Source: Nitriliruptoraceae bacterium | Lineage (GTDB): Bacteria; Actinomycetota; Nitriliruptoria; Nitriliruptorales; Nitriliruptoraceae | Direction: 5' to 3' | Length of the DNA stretch: 58,133 nt | Assembly (NCBI GenBank): GCA_007133465.1 | Contig: SLMP01000030.1 | Coordinates: 1 to 58,133 of the forward strand | Shown: piece after piece, positions 15,681 to 24,320 of the stretch | Layout of the letters: each line of letters starts with the position of its first letter | Position numbering within the stretch: the stretch's first letter is position 1 | Translations under genes and position numbers: made by a program | The notes under the pieces: model-generated | The model's database searches: none | Told to the model about the DNA's origin: nothing | Seen by the model: the letters and a program-made list of their open reading frames with translations, nothing else

Positions 15681-18600
15681 CGAACCGCCTCCGGTGCGGG
15701 GGCTCCCGCGTCCGACGGATGCAGGTTGCGCCGGGCCGGCTCCGCTGGCACCCCGGCCCAGCTCGTCCCGGGTGGGAGCCGTTCGCCCTTCATGACCAGC
15801 GACAACGGCGCGAGCGCAGACGCGGCACCGACCGTCGCGCCGTAGAGCACGACGGCACGCCCCCCGATGCTCGCCCCGGGTTCGAGCGTCACGGTGCCCA
15901 TCTTCATGACCCGATCCTCGAACAGGTGGGTCTGGAGCGAGGCATCGCGGCCGACGGCGACATCGTCGCCGATCTCGACGAGGTCGAACTCCGTGAGGTA
16001 GGTGGTGTCGATCAGCGTGCGCCGGCCGACCTTCGCGCCGAAGAGCCGGAGGAGCGGACCGAGCAGCGCTGTGCCGGTCAGCGTGGCCAGCAGCACCGGC
16101 ACGGCCGCCGCCTCGTAGATGCCCGTGACGAACTCCGTGCGACGCACGAACCCGCTCCACAGCGGCTCGACGCGTGGGCGGTAGCGGCCGACCACCGCCC
16201 ACTTGATGCCGGCGACGAGCAGAACCACCAGCAGGCTCGCCGTGAGGGCAACCGCCGGCGTGACCAGCACGACCGTCCGGACCGACGCCCGCTGGGCGAT
16301 CAGGTGCAGGACGTAGAGGGTGCCGAAGGTCGACAACCCGAGGATGGACGCCGGGAGCACGATGCGGAAGAACTCGATCACGTACCGGGACACCACCTGC
16401 CGACGTGACGGTCGGAAGGTCTGGCTCTCCGTGAACTCCTCGTAGACCTCACGACGCGGCAGGTAGATCGGAGGCGAGCCGAGCCAGGACGTGCCGGGCG
16501 CGACACCGGACACGGGTGGGACGGACTGGACGCCGACCAGCGATCCGTCGCCGAGGTGCGTGCCCGATGGGACGAACGACGCGTTGCCGACGAACGCGCG
16601 CGCGCCGACCTCGGTCTGCCGGAAGGCGACGTGCCCGTTGCAGTAGGTGGCACTGCCGACGCTCGCCATGTCGGCGACGAAGCACTCGTCCTCGAGCGTC
16701 AGCAGGTCCGGGTCGATGTTGGCGATCGTCGACACCTCCGCGCCGCGGCCGACCTTCGCACCGAGGAGCCGCAGCCAATGCGGCGTGTACAGCGTCGCCC
16801 ATATCGAGTTCGTCAGCTCGAGGCTCTGCGCGAGGACCTGGTCACCGAACCACTTCTCGAGTCCCAGCTGCGAACGCAGGTGGTGGATGCCGACCGGGGT
16901 CTCCAGCAGTGCGAAGCGCCGCACCACCAGGATCAACGCGCACGCCGACACCACGAAGAGGGGCCCGCTGGCCGCCGTCAGCACCAGCGCCGTCCGCGTG
17001 CCGTCCTCCAGTAGCGCCATCCAGACCGCGACCACGACCGGCACCAATGCGGCGAGCGGCAGGAGTTCGAGCGCGACCAGGCCGATGGCGAACGATGGCA
17101 ACACCCGCCGAGGCCACGCGCGCGGCGCCAACGGACAACCCGCCATGACCTCGACCACCGGATCGCCGACGCGGGGCCGGGGAACCGCGGGCGAGCCGGA
17201 CCAGATCTGCCCATCGGGGATGTGCTGGCCCGGCCGCAACAGCGACTGCTCTCCCAAGAGCGCCCCGGCACCGAGCGAACACGGTCCCTGGACGACCGTG
17301 TTGGCCTGGATCACGGCGTTGTCACCGACCCGAACGGTCCCGATGTGGAGACGGCCGTCGACGATCTCGGCCGCCTCCAGGCGCGCGGCGTAGCCCACCG
17401 TCACGTCGTCGCCGAGCTCGACGAAACGCGGCAGCGTGATCTCCGCCGTCCCGACGTGGACGACGTCACCGACGATCGCCCCGGCCCAGCGCAGGTACCC
17501 GGCCATCCACGGCGACCCGGTCAGCCGCGGCAGTGGGGACAGGCTGAGCGCCTTCTGGACCGCCCAGACACGCAGGTGCGTCCATCCCCAGAGGGGATGC
17601 ACGCCCTCGCGCAATCCCCGGCTGAACAGCCGCGCGGCCACCAGCGGCATGATCCAACGTCCGGCCAGGTAGGACACCGGGAACGACAGGATCAGCTGGA
17701 GGAGCAAGGTGATCGACGGCTCGCCGCGGTTGATGCCGTACACGAAGCCGAGCGGCAGCACGAAGACGAAGAGCAGCAGATAGATCCACAGGACCTGCGC
17801 GGTCGTGAAGACGACCACCCGGAGTCGCCCGGGTGGTGCCGGCCGCGGCGGCGGGGCCGCGTCGGGGGCGGCGATGGCCCGTTCGAGCTGTTGGAGGTCG
17901 AGGTGCTCCGCGAGCGTGCGGACCGTGGGGTTCGCGTAGAGGTCGAGGATCGACAACCCGGCGCCGCCATCGACCGAACGCAGCCGCGAGATGATGGTCG
18001 CAGCGATCAGCGAGTGGCCGCCTGCGTCGTCGAACAGGTTGGCGTCGACCGACAGCGTGCCGGCGCCGAGCCCGAGGATCTCTTCCCACAGCGCCACCAT
18101 CTGACGTTCGGTCGGCGTCGTCGGGGGGGGAGTACGCGACGTCGCTGCCCATCAGCCGGGACGAGCTCGGCGCCGGCAGGCTCGCTCGGTCGGCCTTGCC
18201 GCTGGCCATCATCGGGATCGTGTCCACCACCTCGAGGTAGGCGGGCACCATGTAGGGCGGCAGCCGGCGGCGGAGCGCCGCGTGGAGCCGGGGGGCGAGG
18301 TCGCCGATGGCCGGTGCCTCCTCGGCGAGCAGCAGGTAGCCGGCCAGCTCACCGCCGGCCGGGGTGGCCAGCAGGGTCACCACGGCCGCGGTGACGTGCT
18401 CGTCCTCCTGCAGGAGGCTCTCGATCTCCTGCAGATCGACCCGGTACCCCCGGATCTTGACCTCGCTGTCCGAGCGGCCGAGGTACTCGATCTCCCCGTT
18501 CGCGAGGAACCGCCCGAAGTCGCCGGTGCGGTAGAGCCGGCCGGCTGGGGTTCCGGTCGGGTCGGGGATGAAGCGCTCCGCGGTGAGGTCGTCGCGGTTG

Positions 18601-19718
18601 ACGTAGCCGCGGGTGACGCCGGGGCCCCCGACGCAGATCTCGCCCACCTCGCCGGGCGGAACCGGGCGGAGGTCCTCGTCGAACAGCACGATCGTGGCCG
18701 TGGGGAGTGGCCGGCCGATCGTGACGGGGCGCCCCTGGGTGAGTTCGGCCATCGTGCAGGTGACCGTGGTCTCCGTCGGGCCGTAGGTGTTGAGGATCCT
18801 GCGACCGCTCCCGCCCCAGCGCTCGACCAGTTCGGCGGGGCAGGCCTCGCCCCCGACGTTGACCGTGCGGATCGACGGGATCGTGCGATCGAGCGTGGCG
18901 AGGACGGTGGGAACGCAGTAGAGCATCGTGATCGCCGCGTCCTCGAGGAAGTCCGCAAGCGGCGGGCCGACGTTCCGTCCGTCCGTCGGTCCGGCCACGA
19001 GGGTCGCACCCCTCGTCCAGGTCGGCCAGATCTCCTCGATCGAGAAATCGAAGGAGATCGTCATGCCCTGGTAGACGCGCTCGGAGTGGGTGACGCCGTA
19101 CAGCTCGGGGACCACGCTGAGCAGGCTGCAGATGCACGAGTGGGGTACCGCGACGCCCTTCGGGCGCCCGGTCGAACCCGAGGTGTAGATGATGTAGCAC
19201 AGCGGATCCTCGTCCAGCCGCAGGGTCGGGCGGCCGGGTGGTGCCGCAGCGATGTGATCGGCGACACGGTCGAGTTCGATGTGGGGGACCGTGAGCCCGT
19301 GGAAGGTGCCGGCGAGCGACGAGGTGGTGAGGACCGTGTCGAGCTGCGCGTCCTGCGCGATGAACGCCAAGCGGTCACCCGGCACCGCGGGGTCGATCGG
19401 CACGAACGTCGCGCCGGCCTTGGGCACCGCGAGCAGCGCGGTGTACATCGCCACCGACCGCTGCAGGAGGAGCCCGACCCGGCCGCCGACCGGCACCCCA
19501 CCGGCGAGCAGGTGGTTCGCCAGGCGGTTCGCCCGCTCGTCGAGTTGGGCGTAGGTCAGCTGCTCGCCCTCGCACTCGAGCGCGATGGCGGTCGGCCAGC
19601 GATCGACCGCAGCTTCGAAGAACTGGTGCAGACGACGGAACCTCGGACGGATGGCGCCGTCCGCGGTGGGTGGACGGGTCGTGGTCGAGATCGTCGGTGC
19701 ATGCGAGAACCCTGTCAC
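15677..19718 (-). CDS. Pls/PosA-family peptide synthetase: adenylation, carrier and membrane condensation domains (frameshifted)
   Basis: Read as one gene with a single-base frameshift at 18123-18130. Upper part (from GTG 19718, AGGGGA 8 nt upstream): adenylation domain with YTSGSTGRPKG (about 178-188), FDFSIEEIW, NTYGPTETTV, YRTGDFGR, KIRGYRVDLQEIE and MASGKADR. Lower part: carrier domain with GGHSLIAATI (phosphopantetheine Ser), then three pairs of hydrophobic helices alternating with three soluble segments containing hexapeptide-like turns. This A-T-(2TM-C)x3 plan is the one described for epsilon-poly-L-lysine synthetase (Pls) and the PosA/TIGR02353 group, where the tandem membrane domains form the peptide bonds. 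The monomer cannot be read from the sequence. It heads a five-gene operon that includes its own phosphopantetheinyl transferase. Confidence 0.85.
18123..18130 (-). other. C8 homopolymer that breaks the synthetase reading frame
   Basis: On the coding (minus) strand the text is TACT-C8-GACG. With seven Cs the frame would read AYSPPTTPTERQMVALWEE and pass directly into the carrier domain. With eight it leaves the frame and reads through the carrier-domain DNA as arginine-rich nonsense. The tract lies in the linker between adenylation and carrier domains. Confidence 0.85.
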
Positions 19719-19739
19719 GAGTGCGTCCCCTGAGATCAC

Positions 19740-20211
19740 GGAGCCGCTCGGGCGTCGCCGGCTACGGCCTTACACCGTACGGCCGGCTCGAGGGGACCCT
19801 CCACGGCACGTCGACGCAGGTACACCATCGGACGGGCGGAAGATCGACGGTCGGCACCGCCGCCGACACGGACGGTCACACGAGTGAGGGCGGGAACGCT
19901 CGACGTCACGCAACGTCCGGCGCGGGCACCTGACAGCTGGAGGACCGCGCCCGCTGATCGGCCCCGGCCGCGGCGGGAGGGTCGGCTCGCGACCGCGCGT
20001 CGCGCGCACGGACACGCGTCGCATCGCAGCACCCGGCGGTCACCGTCCCGTCCGCGCGACGGAGCGGCGAAGACGTCCAACGAGACCCCCTCCCTTCCCC
20101 GTCCGTTCGGTTTGTGGAGGACCTCGACGCCGGATGCGCCGGCCTGCAAGGTTCCGGCCGCGGAGTCCGTCGCACGGGAGAGCGGTGGGCCGGGCAGGGG
20201 GAGGGCGCGCC
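19740..20211. other. Divergent intergenic region between the synthetase operon and the symporter gene
   Basis: 472 nt without a convincing gene on either strand; all frames are Arg/Pro-rich and lack ribosome binding sites. Apart from the inverted repeat at 19757-19787 I see no recognisable element. Confidence 0.4.
19757..19787 (-). promoter_or_regulatory. Inverted repeat upstream of the synthetase operon
   Basis: GCCGGCTACGG (19757-19767) and CCGTACGGCCGGC (19775-19787) pair over 11 bp with a 2-nt bulge and a 7-nt loop, about 40 nt before the synthetase start. On the minus strand it contains TACGGT, a possible -10. It could be an operator or leader hairpin. Confidence 0.35.
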
Positions 20212-21631
20212 ATGCCGGAGTTCGACCTCGCAGGGATCGACCTCGGGATCATCGGCCTCGACATCGCCGGGATCCTGTTCCTGGGGTTCTGGGTGGGACG
20301 CAAGAAGGAGGACTCCGAGTCCTACTTCCTCGCGGGCCGCGGCATGAGCTGGCCGGTCGTCGGCTTCGCGCTGATCGCCGCCAACTTCTCCGGCTCGCTG
20401 TACTCGGGCCTCGCCGGCGCCGGCTACGACCAGGGCATCGCCGTCTGGAACTACGAGTGGATGGCGACGCTCGTCCTCGTGTTCTTCGCCGTGCTGATCC
20501 TGCCGATCTACCTGCAGTCAAAGATCTCCACCGTCCCGGAGTTCCTCGAGAAGCGCTACGACCACCGCGCGCGGAAGGCGTTCTCCGCCTTCAACGTCCT
20601 CACCGGGATGCTGATCGACTCCGCCGGTGCGATGTTCGCCGGCGCGCTGGTGCTCTCGCTGCTGTTCCCCGACGTGCCGCTGATGGTCCACACCGTCGCG
20701 ATCGCCCTGCTCGGCGGGATCTACGTGATCCTCGGTGGCCTGCAGGCCGTGATGATCACCGACCCGATCCAGGGCGCGTTGCTGTTCGTGGCCGGCGGCG
20801 TGATCCTCGTCACGGTGTTCGCGACCTTCGACTTCGACTGGGGCGTGCTGCCCGAGCTCGCTCCCGAGGGCGGGTTCACGATCGCGCCCCCGCCGGACGA
20901 CGAGTTCCTGCCGTGGCCGGGCCTGTTCACCGGGGCGGTGTGGCTCGGGTTCTACGTGTGGATCAGCAACCACATGGTCGTGCAGAAGGTCGTGTCGGCC
21001 AAGAACCTCGACCACGGCCGCTGGGGGGCGCTGTTCGCCGGTCTCATGCAGCTGCCGCTGCTCGTGCTGCTGATCTTCCCCGGGAATCCTCGCTCGTGGG
21101 GTGTTCGAGGAGCTCGAGGAGCCCGACCTCGCCTGGCCCTCCCTCGTGTTCCAGTTCCTGCCCGTCGGCGTCCGCGGCGTCGTCGTCGCCGCGCTGATCG
21201 CCGCGCTCATGTCAACGACTGGGTCAAGACTCGCGACAAGGAGTACAGCGAGAAGCAGCTGCTGAAGTACGGCCGCATCATGGTCGGGGTGTTCATGGTC
21301 GTCGCCGCGGCGTGGGCATCGGTCATCACCACCTTCTCGAATATCGTCGAGTACTTCCCGTCGTTCCACGGCTACGTGACCATGCCGGTGGTGATCGTGC
21401 TCCTCGGCGGGATCTTCTGGAAGCGCGCGACCTCGGCGGCGGGCTTCTGGACGCTCGCGACCGTCTTCCCGCTCGGCGTGGTCGGCTTCGTGGCCGGTGA
21501 GCTGTTCGAGCTGAACGACGTGGACGCGGGAGTCGGAGGAGCTGCGCGGCAAGCCGTGGTACCGCAACTACCGCTACCTCGCCCTCGCGCTACTCATCTT
21601 CACCGTGGCCGTGGTGATCCCGTTCATCTGA
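20212..21631 (+). pseudogene. Sodium:solute symporter (SSS family), disrupted
   Basis: ATG 20212 with GGGGGAGGG upstream begins a good symporter: ESYFLAGRGMSWPVVGFALI, NFSGSLYSGLAGAGYDQG and ILGGLQAVMITDPIQG are family hallmarks. The frame then fails three times. Near 21083-21087 one extra A (GGGAATCC) shifts it; the continuation ILARGVFEELEEPDLAW to VVAALIAALMS is in another frame. At about 21210 the text after ALMS jumps back to NDWVKTRDKEYSEKQLLKYG with the usual Ser/Asn-rich sodium-site segment missing, suggesting a deletion. Near 21529 it shifts again, and the true tail ELRGKPWYRNYRYLAL to VVIPFI ends at TGA 21629-21631. The substrate is unknown. The loss of a conserved segment argues for real inactivation, while the single-base slips could be assembly errors. 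Confidence 0.85.
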
Positions 21632-21659
21632 CCAGGTGCGCGATCGCGGGTGGTCCGCC

Positions 21660-21875
21660 CTACAGACATGGGAGCGGGTCGTCGAAGTCCTCCGCGATCT
21701 GTACACGCCCCTTCCAGCTCCCCAGACGACGTGGTCCTTGATCCTCGTCGAACGCAACGAGCACGGCCATCGGACGCCCCGCCTTGCCGATGACGATCCG
21801 CTTGCCCCCGGCTGCCTCGTCGATCAGCCGGGACAGTTGGGCCTTCGCCTCCGTCACGTTCACAACCGCCGCCAC
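21660..21875 (-). CDS. Phd/YefM-family antitoxin, apparently without a toxin
   Basis: 71 residues from GTG 21875, preceded by AAAGGAGG, a near-perfect ribosome binding site. VVNVTEAKAQLSRLIDEAAG plus KRIVIGKAGRPMAVLV is the DNA-binding Phd/YefM core, and the tail GRVQIAEDFDDPLP is the usual toxin-neutralising segment, here ending abruptly in CL. Such genes normally precede a PIN-domain VapC or Doc/YoeB toxin on the same strand. Downstream lies only the 3' end of the broken symporter on the opposite strand, so no partner is present within the window. It may still repress itself or act on a toxin elsewhere. Confidence 0.85.
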   Translation of the reverse strand: MAAVVNVTEAKAQLSRLIDEAAGGKRIVIGKAGRPMAVLVAFDEDQGPRRLGSWKGRVQIAEDFDDPLPCL

Positions 21876-21930
21876 GATGCCTCCTTTGCCGCCAGCAGAG
21901 CATGCCAGACCAGGCCGGTTCCGCTGCGGC

Positions 21931-22518
21931 TCATGCCCCCGCCGTCGCGCCGCGACCACGCCGACGGCGGACCTCGTCGACGACCCCGAGCAGCGCGCCG
22001 ACCGCTACCAGCCCGAACGACGCGTACAGCAGGTTCCACTTCACGAACGTGAAGACCGGTGCCGCCGACGCGAGCATCGGAGTGGCGGCCGGGAAGCGAG
22101 CCATGACCACCGCCGCAAAGATGTTCTCGAGGTAGTCGGCCACCACGGTCAGGGTCGGCAACGCGAGCACCATCGTCGGCAGACGACCGAGCGCGGTGCG
22201 GCGCGAGGCGAGCAGCAGCGACGCCTGGAGGAACGCGCCGTACGCGAGCGGCCAGACCACGTCGAACGTGTAGCGTGACCGGACGTAGTGGGCGCGCCCC
22301 TCCTCCCCGTACTGCTCGGCGAGCCGGTACAGGTCGTCCGCGGCGTAGAGGTACGAGGTGTCCGGGGTCTCGCTGGTCCCCGCTGCCTCCCGGGTGCGCT
22401 CCGCCTCGGCCGGGAGGACGAGGACGAGGAACGCGACGAACACCGCGAGGGTCGCCGCCCAGGTCCGCCATCCGACCCTGGCCTCGAGCCTGGTTCGCAA
22501 GCGCGTCGGAGCCTTCAT
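21931..22518 (-). CDS. Small integral membrane protein, unknown function
   Basis: 195 residues, overlapping the preceding gene in an ATGA junction. Four hydrophobic helices: about 20-36, a second near VWPLAYGAFLQASLLLAS, a third at LPTMVLALPTLTVVADYL, a fourth at FVKWNLLYASFGLVAVGALL. A periplasmic loop after helix 1 contains SYLYAADDLYRLAEQYGEEGR. The VVADYLEN motif after helix 3 and the Arg-rich C-terminus are features of an uncharacterised family seen in actinobacteria. It is translated with the GNAT-GrpB gene. Confidence 0.65.
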   Translation of the reverse strand: MKAPTRLRTRLEARVGWRTWAATLAVFVAFLVLVLPAEAERTREAAGTSETPDTSYLYAADDLYRLAEQYGEEGRAHYVRSRYTFDVVWPLAYGAFLQASLLLASRRTALGRLPTMVLALPTLTVVADYLENIFAAVVMARFPAATPMLASAAPVFTFVKWNLLYASFGLVAVGALLGVVDEVRRRRGRGATAGA

Positions 22519-23615
22519 GGCGTCCCACCGTCCGGCTCGGCCGTCGTGTCGAGCAGCGTGCGGATGACGCCAGCCTTCGCCGCCGTGTACGCCTCGCGGT
22601 CGTGCTGGTACGTGCTCGCCGCGAACCGCTTCACCTCGGCGTAGATGCACGCGAGGTCGGGCCGCGCCCGGAGCAGATCGCGGAAGCGCACCTCTTCCTG
22701 CGCCTTCGGGTGGGCGGCCTCGACGAGGTGGAGATGGGCGACCCGCCGCGCGCGGTCGGGGAGCACGAACAGCCGCCGCCACGGCCGGTCGTCCAGGTCG
22801 GGCGGGACCAGGTGCCACCCCGCGTCCGCCAGCGCCACCTCGGCGGCCGCGACCACCTGCAGGGAGCGCACGGGGGCGAGCAGGTCGATCACCGGCTTCG
22901 CGGGCAGTCCTGGCACGGCGGTGCTGCCGACGTGCTCGATCGGGCCGTCGAGGTCCGTCGCGAGCCGAGCGGCGAGGTCGACCTGCAGCGTCGCCGCGCG
23001 TCCCGGCCAGGACGGGTCCGGCTCGACGATCACGACCGGTTCCCGCGCCCAGGGCGGCCAGTCGAGCCCTCCGTCGTCACCCCGCAGTCGGGAGAACACC
23101 AGGGCATCGACGCGCCGTGACGGCATCGTCAGGAACGAGCGCAGCCGACCCTCGTGCCGGAACCCGCACCGCCGGAGTACCGCGACCGACGCAGCGTTGT
23201 CCGGTTCGACCCACGCCTCGACGCGGTGGAGGCCAGCGGCCTCGAGTCCCCAGGCGGCGAGCAGCGCCACCGCACGGGACGCGACACCGCTGCCGCGGGC
23301 GGCCGGGACCAGCCAGAACCCGACGCCCGCGACCCCGGGTTGGGGCCGCAACAACAGCACCGCGCAACCGACCGCCTCGTTGCTCGCGGCGTCCGCGATC
23401 GCGAGCGACCAGCCCTCGCCGTCACTGGTGCGTGCGTGCTGGCGGCGGATGAACGCCTCGCCCTCGGGCCGCGTGAACTGGACCGGCACGGTGGTCCCTT
23501 CCGGGATCCGAGCGTCGGTGCGAGCGGCCTCGACACACCCGAGGTCACCGTCGCTCCACGGACGCAGCCGGACGATCCCGTCGGTCAGGTCCGGCGGCGG
23601 CACGGCCGAACTCAC
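22515..23615 (-). CDS. Fusion of GNAT acetyltransferase and GrpB (UPF0157) nucleotidyltransferase-like domain
   Basis: 366 residues from GTG 23615 with AGGAGG 5 nt upstream. Residues about 10-175 form a RimJ/RimL-type GNAT domain (VRLRPWSDGD, GVGFWLVPAARGSGVASRAV, VEPDNAASVAVLRRCGF). Residues about 185-355 form a GrpB domain (VEPDPSWPGRAATL, EHVGSTAVPGLPAKPVIDLL, RRVAHLHLVE, FRDLLRARPDL), related to nucleotidyltransferases by its GS motif region. Both halves have complete-looking core motifs. Separate genes for these domains are common, and the fusion suggests a two-step modification of one substrate, perhaps a small molecule. Substrate unknown. Confidence 0.88.
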   Translation of the reverse strand: MSSAVPPPDLTDGIVRLRPWSDGDLGCVEAARTDARIPEGTTVPVQFTRPEGEAFIRRQHARTSDGEGWSLAIADAASNEAVGCAVLLLRPQPGVAGVGFWLVPAARGSGVASRAVALLAAWGLEAAGLHRVEAWVEPDNAASVAVLRRCGFRHEGRLRSFLTMPSRRVDALVFSRLRGDDGGLDWPPWAREPVVIVEPDPSWPGRAATLQVDLAARLATDLDGPIEHVGSTAVPGLPAKPVIDLLAPVRSLQVVAAAEVALADAGWHLVPPDLDDRPWRRLFVLPDRARRVAHLHLVEAAHPKAQEEVRFRDLLRARPDLACIYAEVKRFAASTYQHDREAYTAAKAGVIRTLLDTTAEPDGGTP

Positions 23616-23662
23616 ACTCGCCTCCTGCCGGTCGAGGGGGCGAGGCTACGGCGGGAGACGGA

Positions 23663-24265
23663 TCAGGGCTCGTCGTCGGCCGCCGTGGCGGCTCTCGCCG
23701 CCCGCTCGACCCGCTCCCGGTGGTCCGACCACCAAGCGGGGTCGGCAGACGGCAGGTTGTCGTTGCCCGGCTGCATGCCGGCGGTGCCGTCGATCAGCTC
23801 ACGGACGATGTCGGCGTGCCCCGCGTGGCGGTGGGTCTCCGCGATCAGGTGGACGAGCACCTGCTGCAGCGTCGCCTCGCGCCGCTCCTGCGGCCACCAC
23901 GACACCCGTCCCACCGCATCCAGGTCGACCGTGTCGATGGTCGCGTCGGCGTGCGCCCAGACCCGCCGATAGAGCCCGACGACGTCCTCCCGGGTCTCCT
24001 CGGCGGTCGCCCACAGGTCGGCGTTCGGCTCCGCGTCCAGCGCCATCCACGGCATCGGTTCGGGGAAGGGCCGGTCGAACACCTCACCGAGGTAGCCGGC
24101 CTCGACCCCGGCGAGGTGCTTGACGAGGCCCAGCAGGTTGGTCCCCGTCGCGACCAGCGGCCGACGCACGTCGTACTCGGGCAGGCCCTCGAGCTTCCAG
24201 AGCACCGCGTCCCTGCCGCGCTGCAGGTAGCGCTGCAGCGTCGCCTTCTGCGCGCGTTCGCTCAC
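23663..24265 (-). CDS. DinB-like / DUF664 family protein
   Basis: 200 residues from GTG 24265, chosen because GAGAGG lies 6 nt upstream; GTG 24292 is an alternative. A four-helix-bundle protein of the DinB superfamily with metal-binding-type histidines at LGLVKHLAGVE and ETHRHAGHADIVRELIDG. Members include mycothiol- and bacillithiol-dependent transferases and many uncharacterised enzymes; the spacing here fits the DUF664 branch. The adjacent genes give no pathway. Confidence 0.82.
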   Translation of the reverse strand: MSERAQKATLQRYLQRGRDAVLWKLEGLPEYDVRRPLVATGTNLLGLVKHLAGVEAGYLGEVFDRPFPEPMPWMALDAEPNADLWATAEETREDVVGLYRRVWAHADATIDTVDLDAVGRVSWWPQERREATLQQVLVHLIAETHRHAGHADIVRELIDGTAGMQPGNDNLPSADPAWWSDHRERVERAARAATAADDEP

Positions 24266-24320
24266 CGACGGCCTCTCGACGACCCCGACCACCGTAACGC
24301 CGCGAACGACCGCCCGCGCG

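Noticed and set aside
18100-19718. Separate stand-alone adenylation enzyme and separate acyltransferase
   Set aside because: The downstream frame continues exactly in the order adenylation-carrier-membrane domains after removal of one base from the C8 tract, so a single gene is the better reading.
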